A DNA stretch of 10,704 nucleotides from JBLIAZ01 sp047632015 (GTDB taxonomy: Bacteria; Bacteroidota; Bacteroidia; Flavobacteriales_C; GCA-002722245), in contig JBLIBC010000073.1 of assembly GCA_047632015.1 (NCBI GenBank), forward strand, positions 1-10,704, read 5' to 3'. The notes beneath the pieces were generated by a model. The model saw only the letters and a program-made list of their open reading frames with translations. It was not told the origin of the DNA and searched no databases. Shown one piece after another: positions 1 to 7,510 of the stretch. Each line of letters opens with the position of its first letter. Position 1 is the stretch's first letter. A program made the translations under genes and the position numbers.

Positions 1-636
1 TGTGAAATGTTTGAATCCATGCTTATATAGAAATTTACACATGGTAGTATTGGTTTCCCCTGCGCCCACAACTAGTACTCGAGAGTCGTCCTTTAAATTC
101 AAATCTCTCAATGTTCTGTAAGCCAACGAAACGATTGAAACTGGATTTTTGGCAATGTTAGTTTGAGTATAAACCTCTTTAGCACATTCTATAGTTTTAC
201 CCATGATTAACCGTAAATAGTCACCAGTTAATCCTAACTTTTTACATTCATCGTATGATTTTCGAACCTGAGCAATGATTTCTCTTTCACCAATTACTAA
301 TGAATCTAATGATGAAGCTGTTTTGAACGAATGTTCAACTGCATCTATTCCTTTGTATATAGCGCAATTATCCACTGCCCATTTAACTTCAATGTCATTC
401 CATAATGGGTTGAAAGAGGAAAATACGATTTTAAGCCTTGACTCATCAAGGTCAATGTCGTCTACAATCATTAATTCTACTCTATTGCATGTAGACAAAT
501 ATTGCACTTCAGAAATTCCTATGCTTGAAAGTTGGGACAACCTAGTTTTCCGATTAGCGACATCAATGTGCAGCTTTCCCATGTTTACCAGATCGGTAGT
601 TTTGTGGGTGAAAGATATGACCTTGAATGTTCTCAA
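1..636 (-). CDS. hemA: Glutamyl-tRNA reductase, N-terminal half (runs off left edge)
   Basis: HemA reduces glutamyl-tRNA(Glu) to glutamate-1-semialdehyde with NADPH, the first committed step of C5-pathway tetrapyrrole (haem) synthesis in the cytoplasm. Translating the minus strand gives 212 uninterrupted codons to the window edge, about half of the usual 415 or so residues. From the TTG start, the sequence shows the first strand KVISFTHK (residues 5-12), the catalytic motif YLSTCNR with the nucleophilic Cys50, the motif ASSLDSLVIGE near residues 105-115, and the start of the NADPH Rossmann domain, VLVVGAGETNT, near residue 190. The start is a judgement: the first ATG (580-582) would remove the conserved KVISFTHK strand, whereas TTG at 634-636 keeps it and the frame closes at a TAA at 658-660. 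No Shine-Dalgarno is visible. It follows the ferredoxin gene but is separated from it by a strong terminator, so it is probably transcribed separately. Family identity is secure; the TTG start is inferred. Confidence 0.93.
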   Translation of the reverse strand, partial: MRTFKVISFTHKTTDLVNMGKLHIDVANRKTRLSQLSSIGISEVQYLSTCNRVELMIVDDIDLDESRLKIVFSSFNPLWNDIEVKWAVDNCAIYKGIDAVEHSFKTASSLDSLVIGEREIIAQVRKSYDECKKLGLTGDYLRLIMGKTIECAKEVYTQTNIAKNPVSIVSLAYRTLRDLNLKDDSRVLVVGAGETNTTMCKFLYKHGFKHFT

Positions 637-660
637 AAAGCTTATCAGTTTGGGTATTTA

Positions 661-668
661 CAAAAATC
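661..668 (-). promoter_or_regulatory. Possible hemA -7 box
   Basis: The minus strand reads GATTTTTG, a 7 of 8 match to the Bacteroidota -7 consensus TAnnTTTG. It lies 24 nt before the proposed TTG start, in line with the 20-29 nt seen for the other boxes here. No convincing -33 TTTG element is visible, so this is weak and rests mainly on position. Confidence 0.3.
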
Positions 669-689
669 TTAATCTTATGCGAAGGGTTT

Positions 690-706
690 GTCATGGAACT
701 GTCATG
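690..706. repeat. Short direct repeat upstream of hemA
   Basis: GTCATG occurs at 690-695 and again at 701-706, 11 bases apart (one helical turn). TCATG and CATGA also form an inverted repeat at 691-695 and 703-707. It sits between the ferredoxin terminator and the hemA start, where an operator could lie. The units are short and chance is a fair explanation. Confidence 0.25.
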
Positions 707-709
707 AAT

Positions 710-739
710 AAAAAAAGCTGATCGAAATCAGCTTTTTTT
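710..739 (-). terminator. Rho-independent terminator of the ferredoxin gene
   Basis: The arms AGCTGAT (716-722) and ATCAGCT (727-733) pair around a 4-base loop that reads TTCG on the minus strand. Seven T follow the stem on the minus strand (716-710), and a matching run of A precedes it, so the signal is nearly symmetrical. It lies about 60 nt past the ferredoxin stop and before hemA. The A-run and T-run on opposite sides could let it act in both directions, but no plus-strand gene is seen to its left. Confidence 0.85.
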
Positions 740-800
740 ATAACATATGTTTTGTTAATTACATCATTTGAAAATATTGTGCATTCTCAAAGTGTCTAAT

Positions 801-1148
801 TTATAAGTGCATGAATTCCTTTTTGCCTTTTAAAGCTTCTTCAGATTCTCTGTGATCTTCATCGTCAACACAGCAATCTACGGGACATACAGCAGCACAT
901 TGAGGTTCATCGTGAAAACCAACACATTCAGTACATTTGTCAGGAACAATGTAGTACACATCCATATCAACGGGCTCTTGCTCTGCATCAGCATCGTACG
1001 AGTTTCCCATCGGTGTTGTTTGATCACCGGTAAGTGAAGTTCCGTCTGCTAATCTCCACTCAACACCACCTTCATATATTGCATTGTTAGGACATTCAGG
1101 CTCACAAGCCCCACAGTTAATGCATTCGTCTGTAATTATAATTGCCAT
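801..1148 (-). CDS. Dicluster 2[4Fe-4S] ferredoxin
   Basis: A 115-residue soluble electron carrier. Two cluster motifs are visible: C9-x2-C12-x2-C15-x3-C19-P and C72-x2-C75-x8-C84-x3-C88-P. By the known pattern of this family, the fourth Cys of each motif ligates the other cluster, so C9, C12, C15 and C88 would hold one cluster and C72, C75, C84 and C19 the other. The eight-residue loop between C75 and C84 is typical of Alvin-type ferredoxins, which also carry a C-terminal extension as here (residues 94-115). Two further cysteines, C92 and C93, follow the second motif. The motifs are separated by an unusually long acidic linker of about 50 residues (20-71), much longer than in clostridial ferredoxins. 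The gene has its own promoter-like box and terminator and so looks monocistronic. The partner enzymes cannot be told from the sequence. The ATG start, MAIIITDEC, is typical for the family. Confidence 0.93.
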   Translation of the reverse strand: MAIIITDECINCGACEPECPNNAIYEGGVEWRLADGTSLTGDQTTPMGNSYDADAEQEPVDMDVYYIVPDKCTECVGFHDEPQCAAVCPVDCCVDDEDHRESEEALKGKKEFMHL

Positions 1149-1177
1149 TGTTTGTTTTCTTTAAGTAATAATTGTCA

Positions 1178-1209
1178 CAAAAGTAATAAGCTTGCAGCGT
1201 TTATACAAG
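1178..1209 (-). promoter_or_regulatory. Ferredoxin promoter (-33/-7 boxes)
   Basis: The minus strand has TACTTTTG (1185-1178), an exact match to the Bacteroidota -7 consensus TAnnTTTG. CTTG (1209-1206) lies 20 nt upstream, at the right distance for a -33 TTTG element with one mismatch. The box ends 29 nt before the ATG at 1148. An inverted repeat, GCTTG (1190-1194) and CAAGC (1206-1210), overlaps the -33 element and spacer and could be an operator, though its arms are only 5 bp. Confidence 0.6.
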
Positions 1210-1264
1210 CATTGGGATATTTTTAGTTGAAATAGTATTTTGACACTAATTTCTTCATTGCTTT

Positions 1265-4200
1265 TTAGCTGTTCTTTCCATGACAAGATTTAAACTTTTT
1301 ACCACTTCCACAAGGACATGGTTCATTTCGTCCAACTTTCGCTTCGGCCACAGCTGGCGCCTTCTTAGGAGCTTTCTTTTCTTGCGCTAAGGCTTCGCCT
1401 CTGTTTGTTGACCCTGTAATTGCGGCTGGTTGTGAAACCTGTTCTGCCACAACTCTTGGAGCAGCTTTTCGAGACCCATTATTTGAATTTGAATAAACAC
1501 CACCTTTCATTAAAAACGAAACTATTTCAGCGTTCGTTTTGTCAAGCATGTCTTTAAAAATGATGTAAGAGTGTTTTTTAAATTCTTGCAATGGATCTTT
1601 TTGTTCCGTGGATGCATTTTGAACATTTGTTCTTAAATCATCCATTTCTCTCAAATGCTCTTTCCATTCATCATCAATTATCATCAAGGTAATAGCTCTT
1701 TCAAACCTATCAACAACTTCCTTACCTTCTGACTCAACAGCTTTCTGGATGTTAACGCTTAAATCAAAAACTTTAACTCCATCAGTCATTGGAACCGCCA
1801 TGTTTACATACTGGTCTCCTTGTTTTTCAAACACATCTTTAGCAACTGGATAAGTGATTTTGGCAAGGTTTGTTCTTTTTTCTTTGAACCGCTCAATGAT
1901 TAAAGGTGTAATTGTTTCATACACTGTTTGGTCTGAATAACTACTGAATTCATCAACTGACAATGGACAAGGCATTCCAAATACCGTCACCATTTCATCA
2001 TTAAATCCATCAAAATCTTTGCTAGGGTGATACTTGTATATTACGGCTTCAATTGTACTTAGTAGCGTAGTTGAAATATCAATACTTAACCTGTCGCCAT
2101 ACAAAGCATTTCGTCTTTTTTGATAAATACCTTCTCTTTGCGCATTCATCACATCATCGTATTCAAGCAAACGCTTACGCATACCGAAGTTATTCTCTTC
2201 TACTTTTCTCTGAGCTCTTTCGATTGATTTCGAAATCATGGAATGTTGAATCACTTCTCCTTCTTCCAAGCCCATTCTATCCATTAGTTTGGCAATTCTT
2301 TCGGATCCAAATAGACGCATTAAGTTATCGTCAAGCGAAACGAAAAATTGTGATGACCCTGGATCACCTTGCCGTCCTGCCCTACCTCTTAACTGCCTAT
2401 CAACCCTTCTTGATTCGTGTCTTTCTGTGGCAATAATTGCTAAACCACCTGCAGCCTTAATTTCACCACTTAACTTGATATCAGTACCCCTACCTGCCAT
2501 GTTAGTAGCAATAGTAACCATTGCTTTTTGACCTGCTTGCTTAATAATGTTTGCTTCCTGCTCGTGTCTTTTTGCGTTCAATACATTATGCTTGATCCCC
2601 CTCATTTTTAAGGCTCTACTTAATAGTTCGGAAATTTCCACTGATGTAGTTCCTACTAAAGCTGGTCTTCCAAGCTTTGTTACTTCGTTAATTTCTTCGA
2701 TTACAGCGTTAAATTTTTCACGCTGAGTTTTATAAACTTTATCATCACGATCATCCCTGACAATAGGTGTGTTGGTTGGGATTTCAACCACATCTAATTT
2801 GTAGATATCCCAAAGTTCAGCAGCCTCGGTCATTGCTGTACCTGTCATACCACTTAATTTATGGTACATCCTAAAGTAATTTTGAAGTGTAACTGAAGCA
2901 AAAGTTTGTGTGATTGCTTCCACTTTCACTCCTTCTTTCGCTTCAACAGCTTGATGCAATCCATCACTCCATCTTCTGCCATCCATTACCCTTCCTGTCT
3001 GCTCATCTACAATTTTAACAGCACTGTCCATTACCACATAATCATCATCCTTTTCGAACAATGTATATGCTTTTATCAATTGCTGCATAGTATGCAACCT
3101 TTCCACTTTTAGTGAATAATCTTGCGTTATTTGATTTCTTTTTGTGGCCTCATCTTTAGGTGCTAACCCTTCTTTTTCAAGCGCAACGAATACTGCTCCG
3201 ATGTCTTCCAAAACAAAAAAGTCTTTGTCCGAAATAGACTTAGAAATTAAAGCAACACCCTTGTCTCGTAACTCAATAGCATTAGTTTTTTCGTCAATCA
3301 CAAAGAAAAGCTCATCGTCAATGATGTGCATGTTTTTCCCTTGCTCTTGCATGTAATTGTTTTCAGTTTTCTGAAGTAATAGTTTGGTGCCTTGCTCACT
3401 TAAAAACTTAATCAAAGGTTTGTTTTTTGGTAAACCTCTGAATGCTCTTAGTAACTCAACCCCACCGTTTTCTTTGTCATCTGCGGCTAATAATTTTTTA
3501 GCCTCAGCTAATGTTTTAGTAACCAATGTTTTTTGAGCTTGCACCAATTCTTGAACAAATGGCTTTAACTCATCGTATTGTAAATTTTGTTTTCTAGATG
3601 AAGGACCACTAATGATTAAAGGTGTTCTCGCGTCATCTATCAATACAGAATCAACTTCATCGACAATCGCATAATGATGTTTTCTTTGCACTAACAAATT
3701 GACATCACTTGCCATGTTATCCCTAAGGTAATCAAACCCAAATTCACTATTTGTTCCGTAGGTAATATCGGAATTGTATGCTTTTCTTCTTTCGTCGGAA
3801 TTTGGTTCGTAATTGTCAATACAGTCAATACTTAATCCGTGAAATTCGAACAATGGTCCCATCCATTCACAATCCCTTTTAGCCAAATAATCATTCACAG
3901 TAATTAAGTGAACTCCTTTTCCAGCTAGCGCATTAAGGTAAACAGGTAAAGTTGCAACTAATGTTTTTCCTTCCCCAGTTGCCATCTCAGCAATTTTACC
4001 AGAATGCAGTACTACACCACCAATTAACTGTACTTGGTATTGTTCCATGTCCCAAGTAATGTCGTTTCCACCTGCTGACCAAGTTGTCGAAAATTCGGCA
4101 GTGTCATTTTTAATTTCCAAGTAATCCTTGAGTGTGGCTAATTCGCGATCATTGTCATTAGCAGTAACTGATATGAAATCATTGTCCTTGAATCTTCTCG

Positions 4201-4564
4201 ATGTTTCCCTTATAGTAGCAAATGCTTGAGGTAATATTTCATTCAAAGCTTCTTCAATTTTTTCTTGAATCGAAGCTGTTATTTCGTCAATTTCTTTAAA
4301 AATTACGGTCTTCTCTTTTACTAATAAGGCCGAATCGTTTGCTTTTTTCTGAAGCTCTTCGATTTTGTTTTCCTCATCTGAAACAAAATCCTTGATGAAT
4401 TTTTTAAATTCTACTGTTTTAGCCCTCAGTTCATCATGGGACAATGACTTAAGTTTTTCTTGTTCAGCTATTATGCTTTTAACTAAAGGTAAAATTGTTT
4501 TGATGTCTTTATCGGACTTACTTCCAAATATTTTGGTAATTGCCTTAGAAATTGATTTTATCAT
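1265..4564 (-). CDS. secA: Preprotein translocase ATPase SecA (long Bacteroidota form)
   Basis: SecA drives export of unfolded preproteins through SecYEG at the inner membrane by ATP hydrolysis. The start used is ATG at 4562-4564 (1099 residues, MIKSISKAITKIFG), which fits SecA N-termini; an in-frame TTG ten codons upstream precedes no family-like sequence. Motifs seen are Walker A MATGEGKT (194-201), DEVDSVLIDDARTPLIISG beginning at 302, GRGTDI (691-696), the arginine-finger region QLRGRAGRQGDPGSSQF (724-740), and a C-terminal zinc-binding tail with C1083, C1085, C1094 and H1095. That tail is the SecB/lipid-binding element. It follows a flexible, Ala/Lys-rich linker. The protein is about 200 residues longer than E. 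coli SecA. By spacing of motifs, the extra length lies in two places: before Walker A (about 54-110 and 125-170, partly coiled-coil-like) and after DEVD, in and next to the preprotein cross-linking region (about 325-435). Such expansion is known in Bacteroidota. A -7 box lies 27 nt before the ATG. Confidence 0.98.
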   Translation of the reverse strand: MIKSISKAITKIFGSKSDKDIKTILPLVKSIIAEQEKLKSLSHDELRAKTVEFKKFIKDFVSDEENKIEELQKKANDSALLVKEKTVIFKEIDEITASIQEKIEEALNEILPQAFATIRETSRRFKDNDFISVTANDNDRELATLKDYLEIKNDTAEFSTTWSAGGNDITWDMEQYQVQLIGGVVLHSGKIAEMATGEGKTLVATLPVYLNALAGKGVHLITVNDYLAKRDCEWMGPLFEFHGLSIDCIDNYEPNSDERRKAYNSDITYGTNSEFGFDYLRDNMASDVNLLVQRKHHYAIVDEVDSVLIDDARTPLIISGPSSRKQNLQYDELKPFVQELVQAQKTLVTKTLAEAKKLLAADDKENGGVELLRAFRGLPKNKPLIKFLSEQGTKLLLQKTENNYMQEQGKNMHIIDDELFFVIDEKTNAIELRDKGVALISKSISDKDFFVLEDIGAVFVALEKEGLAPKDEATKRNQITQDYSLKVERLHTMQQLIKAYTLFEKDDDYVVMDSAVKIVDEQTGRVMDGRRWSDGLHQAVEAKEGVKVEAITQTFASVTLQNYFRMYHKLSGMTGTAMTEAAELWDIYKLDVVEIPTNTPIVRDDRDDKVYKTQREKFNAVIEEINEVTKLGRPALVGTTSVEISELLSRALKMRGIKHNVLNAKRHEQEANIIKQAGQKAMVTIATNMAGRGTDIKLSGEIKAAGGLAIIATERHESRRVDRQLRGRAGRQGDPGSSQFFVSLDDNLMRLFGSERIAKLMDRMGLEEGEVIQHSMISKSIERAQRKVEENNFGMRKRLLEYDDVMNAQREGIYQKRRNALYGDRLSIDISTTLLSTIEAVIYKYHPSKDFDGFNDEMVTVFGMPCPLSVDEFSSYSDQTVYETITPLIIERFKEKRTNLAKITYPVAKDVFEKQGDQYVNMAVPMTDGVKVFDLSVNIQKAVESEGKEVVDRFERAITLMIIDDEWKEHLREMDDLRTNVQNASTEQKDPLQEFKKHSYIIFKDMLDKTNAEIVSFLMKGGVYSNSNNGSRKAAPRVVAEQVSQPAAITGSTNRGEALAQEKKAPKKAPAVAEAKVGRNEPCPCGSGKKFKSCHGKNS

Positions 4565-4591
4565 CGTGTATTTTGCGCGAAATTTGAGCAA

Positions 4592-4599
4592 CAAAAATA
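4592..4599 (-). promoter_or_regulatory. secA -7 box
   Basis: The minus strand reads TATTTTTG, an exact match to TAnnTTTG, ending 27 nt before the chosen ATG at 4564. No TTTG is found at the usual 17-23 nt upstream, so the -33 element is missing or degenerate. The box overlaps the alternative TTG codon at 4592-4594, which is an additional reason to reject that start. Confidence 0.45.
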
Positions 4600-4609
4600 A
4601 CTTAAAAAA

Positions 4610-4692
4610 GAGGAATTAGACGACTTAATTGAGTGTAATATCTCACAAAATTTTAAAATAATTTTTGACTTTATTTGCCGTGCTAATTCCTC
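4610..4692. repeat. 10-bp inverted repeat upstream of secA
   Basis: GAGGAATTAG (4610-4619) and CTAATTCCTC (4683-4692) are perfect inverted copies separated by 63 bp of very AT-rich sequence. The nearer arm begins 11 bp upstream of the secA -7 box. The pair could be a two-site operator, or a long stem-loop in a transcript reading through from the gene upstream. Pairing does not extend past 10 bp on either side. Confidence 0.4.
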
Positions 4693-4799
4693 CAATTTCT
4701 AATCAAGGACAAAGACATTTAATTGCTGCAGTTAGGTGTTTTAAACAAAACTTAATCTCGAGTAAACGTCCTTCTGAATATTCCAAGCAACCATGCTCT

Positions 4800-5762
4800 T
4801 CAAAAAGATGCTTTCCTGATTTTCCCGTTTTTATCAAGGATGTAAATTTCCTTTTTCTTACTTTCTTTAGTCTCTTTCTCTTCTTTCACTCTTGCCTCCT
4901 CTTCTCTATCACGCTTTAAGAAACCGTAATTAATGGAGTAAATGAATTGAATTACAGGTTTCACTTCTTTGGAGTTAAACACAAAATCAGCATCGCGCAA
5001 ATCAAAATTGTAATAACTGTCTATGTCAACTTTACGATTGTATGCTACTGAAGAGTTTTGTGACATGTGATGCTTATACATAGAGGAATTTTTGATGTAA
5101 GATTTCAAGTAACGTTCACTGGGGTAAATCGTGTTTTTGTCCTTTTGAAAGTTTACCTTACCATCGGATATAGCAAATCCAATTTCTTCTGCTAGTTCTT
5201 TTTTATCCTTTAATACAGCGACGGATTTTTTAGCTAAACTGTCCTCGATGTGATTTACGTTGTTGATATAAGGTGTTACATCTATGATGTCGTATATCTT
5301 TTCAGTAATGCACACCCTTGATAAATCATCAATTTGACCGATGTCTTTAATGTTAAATGTAACATTGTGTGTGGATTTAAAACCCACAGGTATAGGTGTG
5401 TCTAAAGTATCTTTGTACATGTTGAATACTGGATCCAAAGCAATGACGTCAATTACCATGTCATCCTCTTTCATTTTTAGTTTTTTTATTTGTTTTGTAA
5501 GTCTTTTCTTTTTGTCTAGGGTCAGTTCTTCCAGACTTTCGACAGTTTTGCTAATGGAAGAATAGGTATATGTAATGTGGTACCCGTCTGGTAAAGCATT
5601 GTAAATTACCTTTGTTTTAATACTGAGGTAATTGCCATTTACTTTTATTGAATGTTTGTTGTTGGATCCCCATTCAGAGGATTCATTGAATGATTTATTT
5701 GCTTTTTGCGCCGTGGCGTGGAATCCTATTGCTATCAGTAGAATAAAGAATGTATTTTTCAT
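4800..5762 (-). CDS. Secreted protein of unknown function, possibly SIMPL (DUF541)-like
   Basis: A 320-residue protein that I cannot name with certainty. It begins with a clear signal peptide: two positive/polar residues, a hydrophobic core FFILLIAIGF, and a likely cleavage after Ala18 (HATA before QK), so it should enter the periplasm by the Sec route. Residues 38-200 have the rhythm of SIMPL/DUF541 domains: an opening I-x-V-x-G (39-43), a PDGYHITYTY strand near 58-67, a helix (about 72-96), then strands around 102-110 and 131-140, and a late Ala/Lys helix (174-196) before an isolated Gly. This match is by eye and uncertain. Residues 283-306 are almost all Glu, Lys and Arg, followed by ILDKNGKIRKASF at the end. 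There is no lipobox, so it is not a lipoprotein, and no transmembrane segment after the signal. It lies alone between the helicase and secA, with gaps of 183 and 235 bp. Its TGA stop at 4800-4802 is clean; no frameshift is seen. Confidence 0.8.
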   Translation of the reverse strand: MKNTFFILLIAIGFHATAQKANKSFNESSEWGSNNKHSIKVNGNYLSIKTKVIYNALPDGYHITYTYSSISKTVESLEELTLDKKKRLTKQIKKLKMKEDDMVIDVIALDPVFNMYKDTLDTPIPVGFKSTHNVTFNIKDIGQIDDLSRVCITEKIYDIIDVTPYINNVNHIEDSLAKKSVAVLKDKKELAEEIGFAISDGKVNFQKDKNTIYPSERYLKSYIKNSSMYKHHMSQNSSVAYNRKVDIDSYYNFDLRDADFVFNSKEVKPVIQFIYSINYGFLKRDREEEARVKEEKETKESKKKEIYILDKNGKIRKASF

Positions 5763-5878
5763 ATCTAGAAGGTGTTAAGTTGAAACAAAGCAATATCGCC
5801 CTGCTACACTTCTTAATGTGAAAAATTGTAAAAAGTAACCGATTTAAACAAAGTTTTTTTTGTCAGGTTAATTAAAAT

Positions 5879-5890
5879 CTCCGTTCGGAG
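5879..5890 (-). terminator. Weak terminator-like hairpin after the helicase gene
   Basis: The minus strand reads CTCCGAACGGAG, which can fold as a 4-bp GC-rich stem with a GAAC loop, followed by ATTTTAATT. It stands about 55 nt past the helicase stop. The stem is short and the T-run broken, so termination would be inefficient if it occurs at all. Confidence 0.3.
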
Positions 5891-5945
5891 CCTATAAAAA
5901 CTTAATGATTGCGGCTTAAAATCCAGAAATAGATAGCGCTAGGTA

Positions 5946-7490
5946 TTAATCCTCCTCTTTTTCCCTAATAGCTTTCCTAACTCCCATCTTCAACTTTCTG
6001 TTGTAGGTTTCAAGTAGGTACGCCATGTAATTTTTGGTGGATTTTGTGATGCAATTGGTATACAGCTTAATTCTATTTTTGATGGAATCTTGAAGTATTT
6101 CAATCAGATCTATAGCTTCATCCATGGTATCCGCATTTTTTTGGATCAGCTCAACGTGATTTTCAATAGCGATGTCAACAGTTAAGTTTCCTCTTTCACC
6201 TCGATCCATTAATCCGTCATATACGTCAGTTACATCAAGAAATAAACTTTCAGTACCCATTGGGAAACTGTCAATTACTTCGTCTGGAAAGGTGTAAATT
6301 AATTCGCGTTGCTTTTCGACTTCGTCAAAATAACTTTGATCCAAGTATTTGTCCGGATTAACAAAAACTTCAGCCCAATCAATGAACTCTTCCCACAAAC
6401 CAAATCTGTGGTTGTTGTTTCCTAAATCGATAATGGAAAAATTAACTTTTTTTTGTGTGACCCTAGAACCTCTACCTATCATTTGATGGTACAATGTCAA
6501 TGACCTTGTAGCTCTGTTCAAAATGATTGTTTCTACACTAGGCTCATCAAATCCAGTGGTTAATATCCCTACTGATGATAAAATTGCTCCGTCTGTGTTT
6601 CGAAACCAACTTAGTATATCCCTACGTTCTTGATCGCTACACGTACTATCAAGGTGTTTAATATTAGTGATACCTTGTTCGCGGAAGGTATCATATACCA
6701 TCCAACTTACTCGGATTCCAGGATTGAATATCAGGGTTTTGGTTCCCTTTCCTCGTTCCAAGTATGCAGCAACAAGTTTGTCCTGCATGTCAAAACCACC
6801 ATACAGTTTTTCAGAAGAGCTTACAGTAAAATCACCATTGATACCTACTCTTAAACCACCTAAACTAACATCGTAGCTATACGTAGTTGGAGTACATAAA
6901 TAAGTGTTGGAAATTAAATCTATAATTGAAGCTCCTACAATTAACTTAGCGTAGTTCTTATTAAGTGGTAAATTCCTGTTTGAACTAAGCGGAGTTGCCG
7001 TTACTCCTAACATATTTACGTTATCGAAATATTGAAATATTTTTCGGAACGAGTTATTATGTGCCTCATCCACAATCACAAGACCAATATCACGAATAAA
7101 ATCCTCGTTGTCTTGTAGTCTGTTGTTTAGGGTTTCAACCATTGCAATGAAGCAAGAATAATCATCTTGTTCCGGAACGTCTTTAACCTCCGAACTAATT
7201 ACTACGTTGTCTAACCCTATACCTTTTAGACACTCCGATGTTTGAACTAAAAGTTCAATTCTATGAGTAAGAATAAGTACTTTTTTACCTGTCTTTTTAA
7301 CGAATTTTTCAGCGACGTGAGAAAATATAATTGTTTTACCTCCTCCCGTCGGCAATTGAAATAACAAATTGGTATTAGAACCATCTTTGTCAAATGCCGA
7401 AAATATTTTATCTAAGGAAAGTTCTTGATATGGATACAGCTTTTTAAGAGCGTGTTTATCTTGAACATTTGGGTGGTTTTCGCTTGACAT
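5946..7490 (-). CDS. DEAD/DEAH-box superfamily 2 helicase (RadD/SSL2-like)
   Basis: A 514-residue cytoplasmic ATP-dependent nucleic acid helicase or translocase. Motifs appear in order: a Q-like YPYQ (19-22), Walker A LPTGGGKT (46-53), motif Ia LTHRIEL (74-80), Walker B DEAH (141-144), TATP (164-167), a second RecA-like domain with TLIFNPGIR near 252-260, GFDEP (313-317), and motif VI QMIGRGSR (336-343) with the arginine fingers. All catalytic residues are present. The layout resembles the COG1061 group, which includes RadD (YejH) of E. coli, a protein acting in DNA repair. After motif VI there are about 170 residues (344-514) without a motif I can name; the end is helical and Lys/Glu-rich and could bind DNA or a partner. 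There is no adjacent methylase, nuclease or restriction subunit, so nothing marks it as a defence gene. The ATG at 7488-7490 lies 20 nt after an exact -7 box, so it is probably transcribed on its own. The biological role is not shown by the sequence. Confidence 0.88.
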   Translation of the reverse strand: MSSENHPNVQDKHALKKLYPYQELSLDKIFSAFDKDGSNTNLLFQLPTGGGKTIIFSHVAEKFVKKTGKKVLILTHRIELLVQTSECLKGIGLDNVVISSEVKDVPEQDDYSCFIAMVETLNNRLQDNEDFIRDIGLVIVDEAHNNSFRKIFQYFDNVNMLGVTATPLSSNRNLPLNKNYAKLIVGASIIDLISNTYLCTPTTYSYDVSLGGLRVGINGDFTVSSSEKLYGGFDMQDKLVAAYLERGKGTKTLIFNPGIRVSWMVYDTFREQGITNIKHLDSTCSDQERRDILSWFRNTDGAILSSVGILTTGFDEPSVETIILNRATRSLTLYHQMIGRGSRVTQKKVNFSIIDLGNNNHRFGLWEEFIDWAEVFVNPDKYLDQSYFDEVEKQRELIYTFPDEVIDSFPMGTESLFLDVTDVYDGLMDRGERGNLTVDIAIENHVELIQKNADTMDEAIDLIEILQDSIKNRIKLYTNCITKSTKNYMAYLLETYNRKLKMGVRKAIREKEED

Positions 7491-7510
7491 CGTTTAAAAA
7501 AAATAGGTGA

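Noticed and set aside
275..721. Plus-strand 148-codon open frame
   Set aside because: It is antisense to hemA, whose minus-strand translation carries conserved motifs over the same bases; its last part covers the terminator hairpin.
1223..1249. Imperfect inverted repeat after secA
   Set aside because: Pairing is limited to TTAGT/ACTAA with an interrupted AT-rich inner stem and no T-tract; likely chance in AT-rich DNA.
4565..4594. SecA starting ten codons upstream at TTG 4594
   Set aside because: The added residues do not resemble SecA N-termini, the ATG at 4564 gives a typical start, and the TTG overlaps the probable -7 box.
5761..5820. Promoter box for the secreted protein
   Set aside because: The nearest sequence, TATTGCTTTG on the minus strand, has two extra bases between TA and TTTG and does not match TAnnTTTG; no better box was found.
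5946..7490. Helicase as part of a defence or restriction system
   Set aside because: No nuclease, methylase, specificity subunit or mobile-element signature is near, and all surrounding genes are housekeeping or common metabolic genes.
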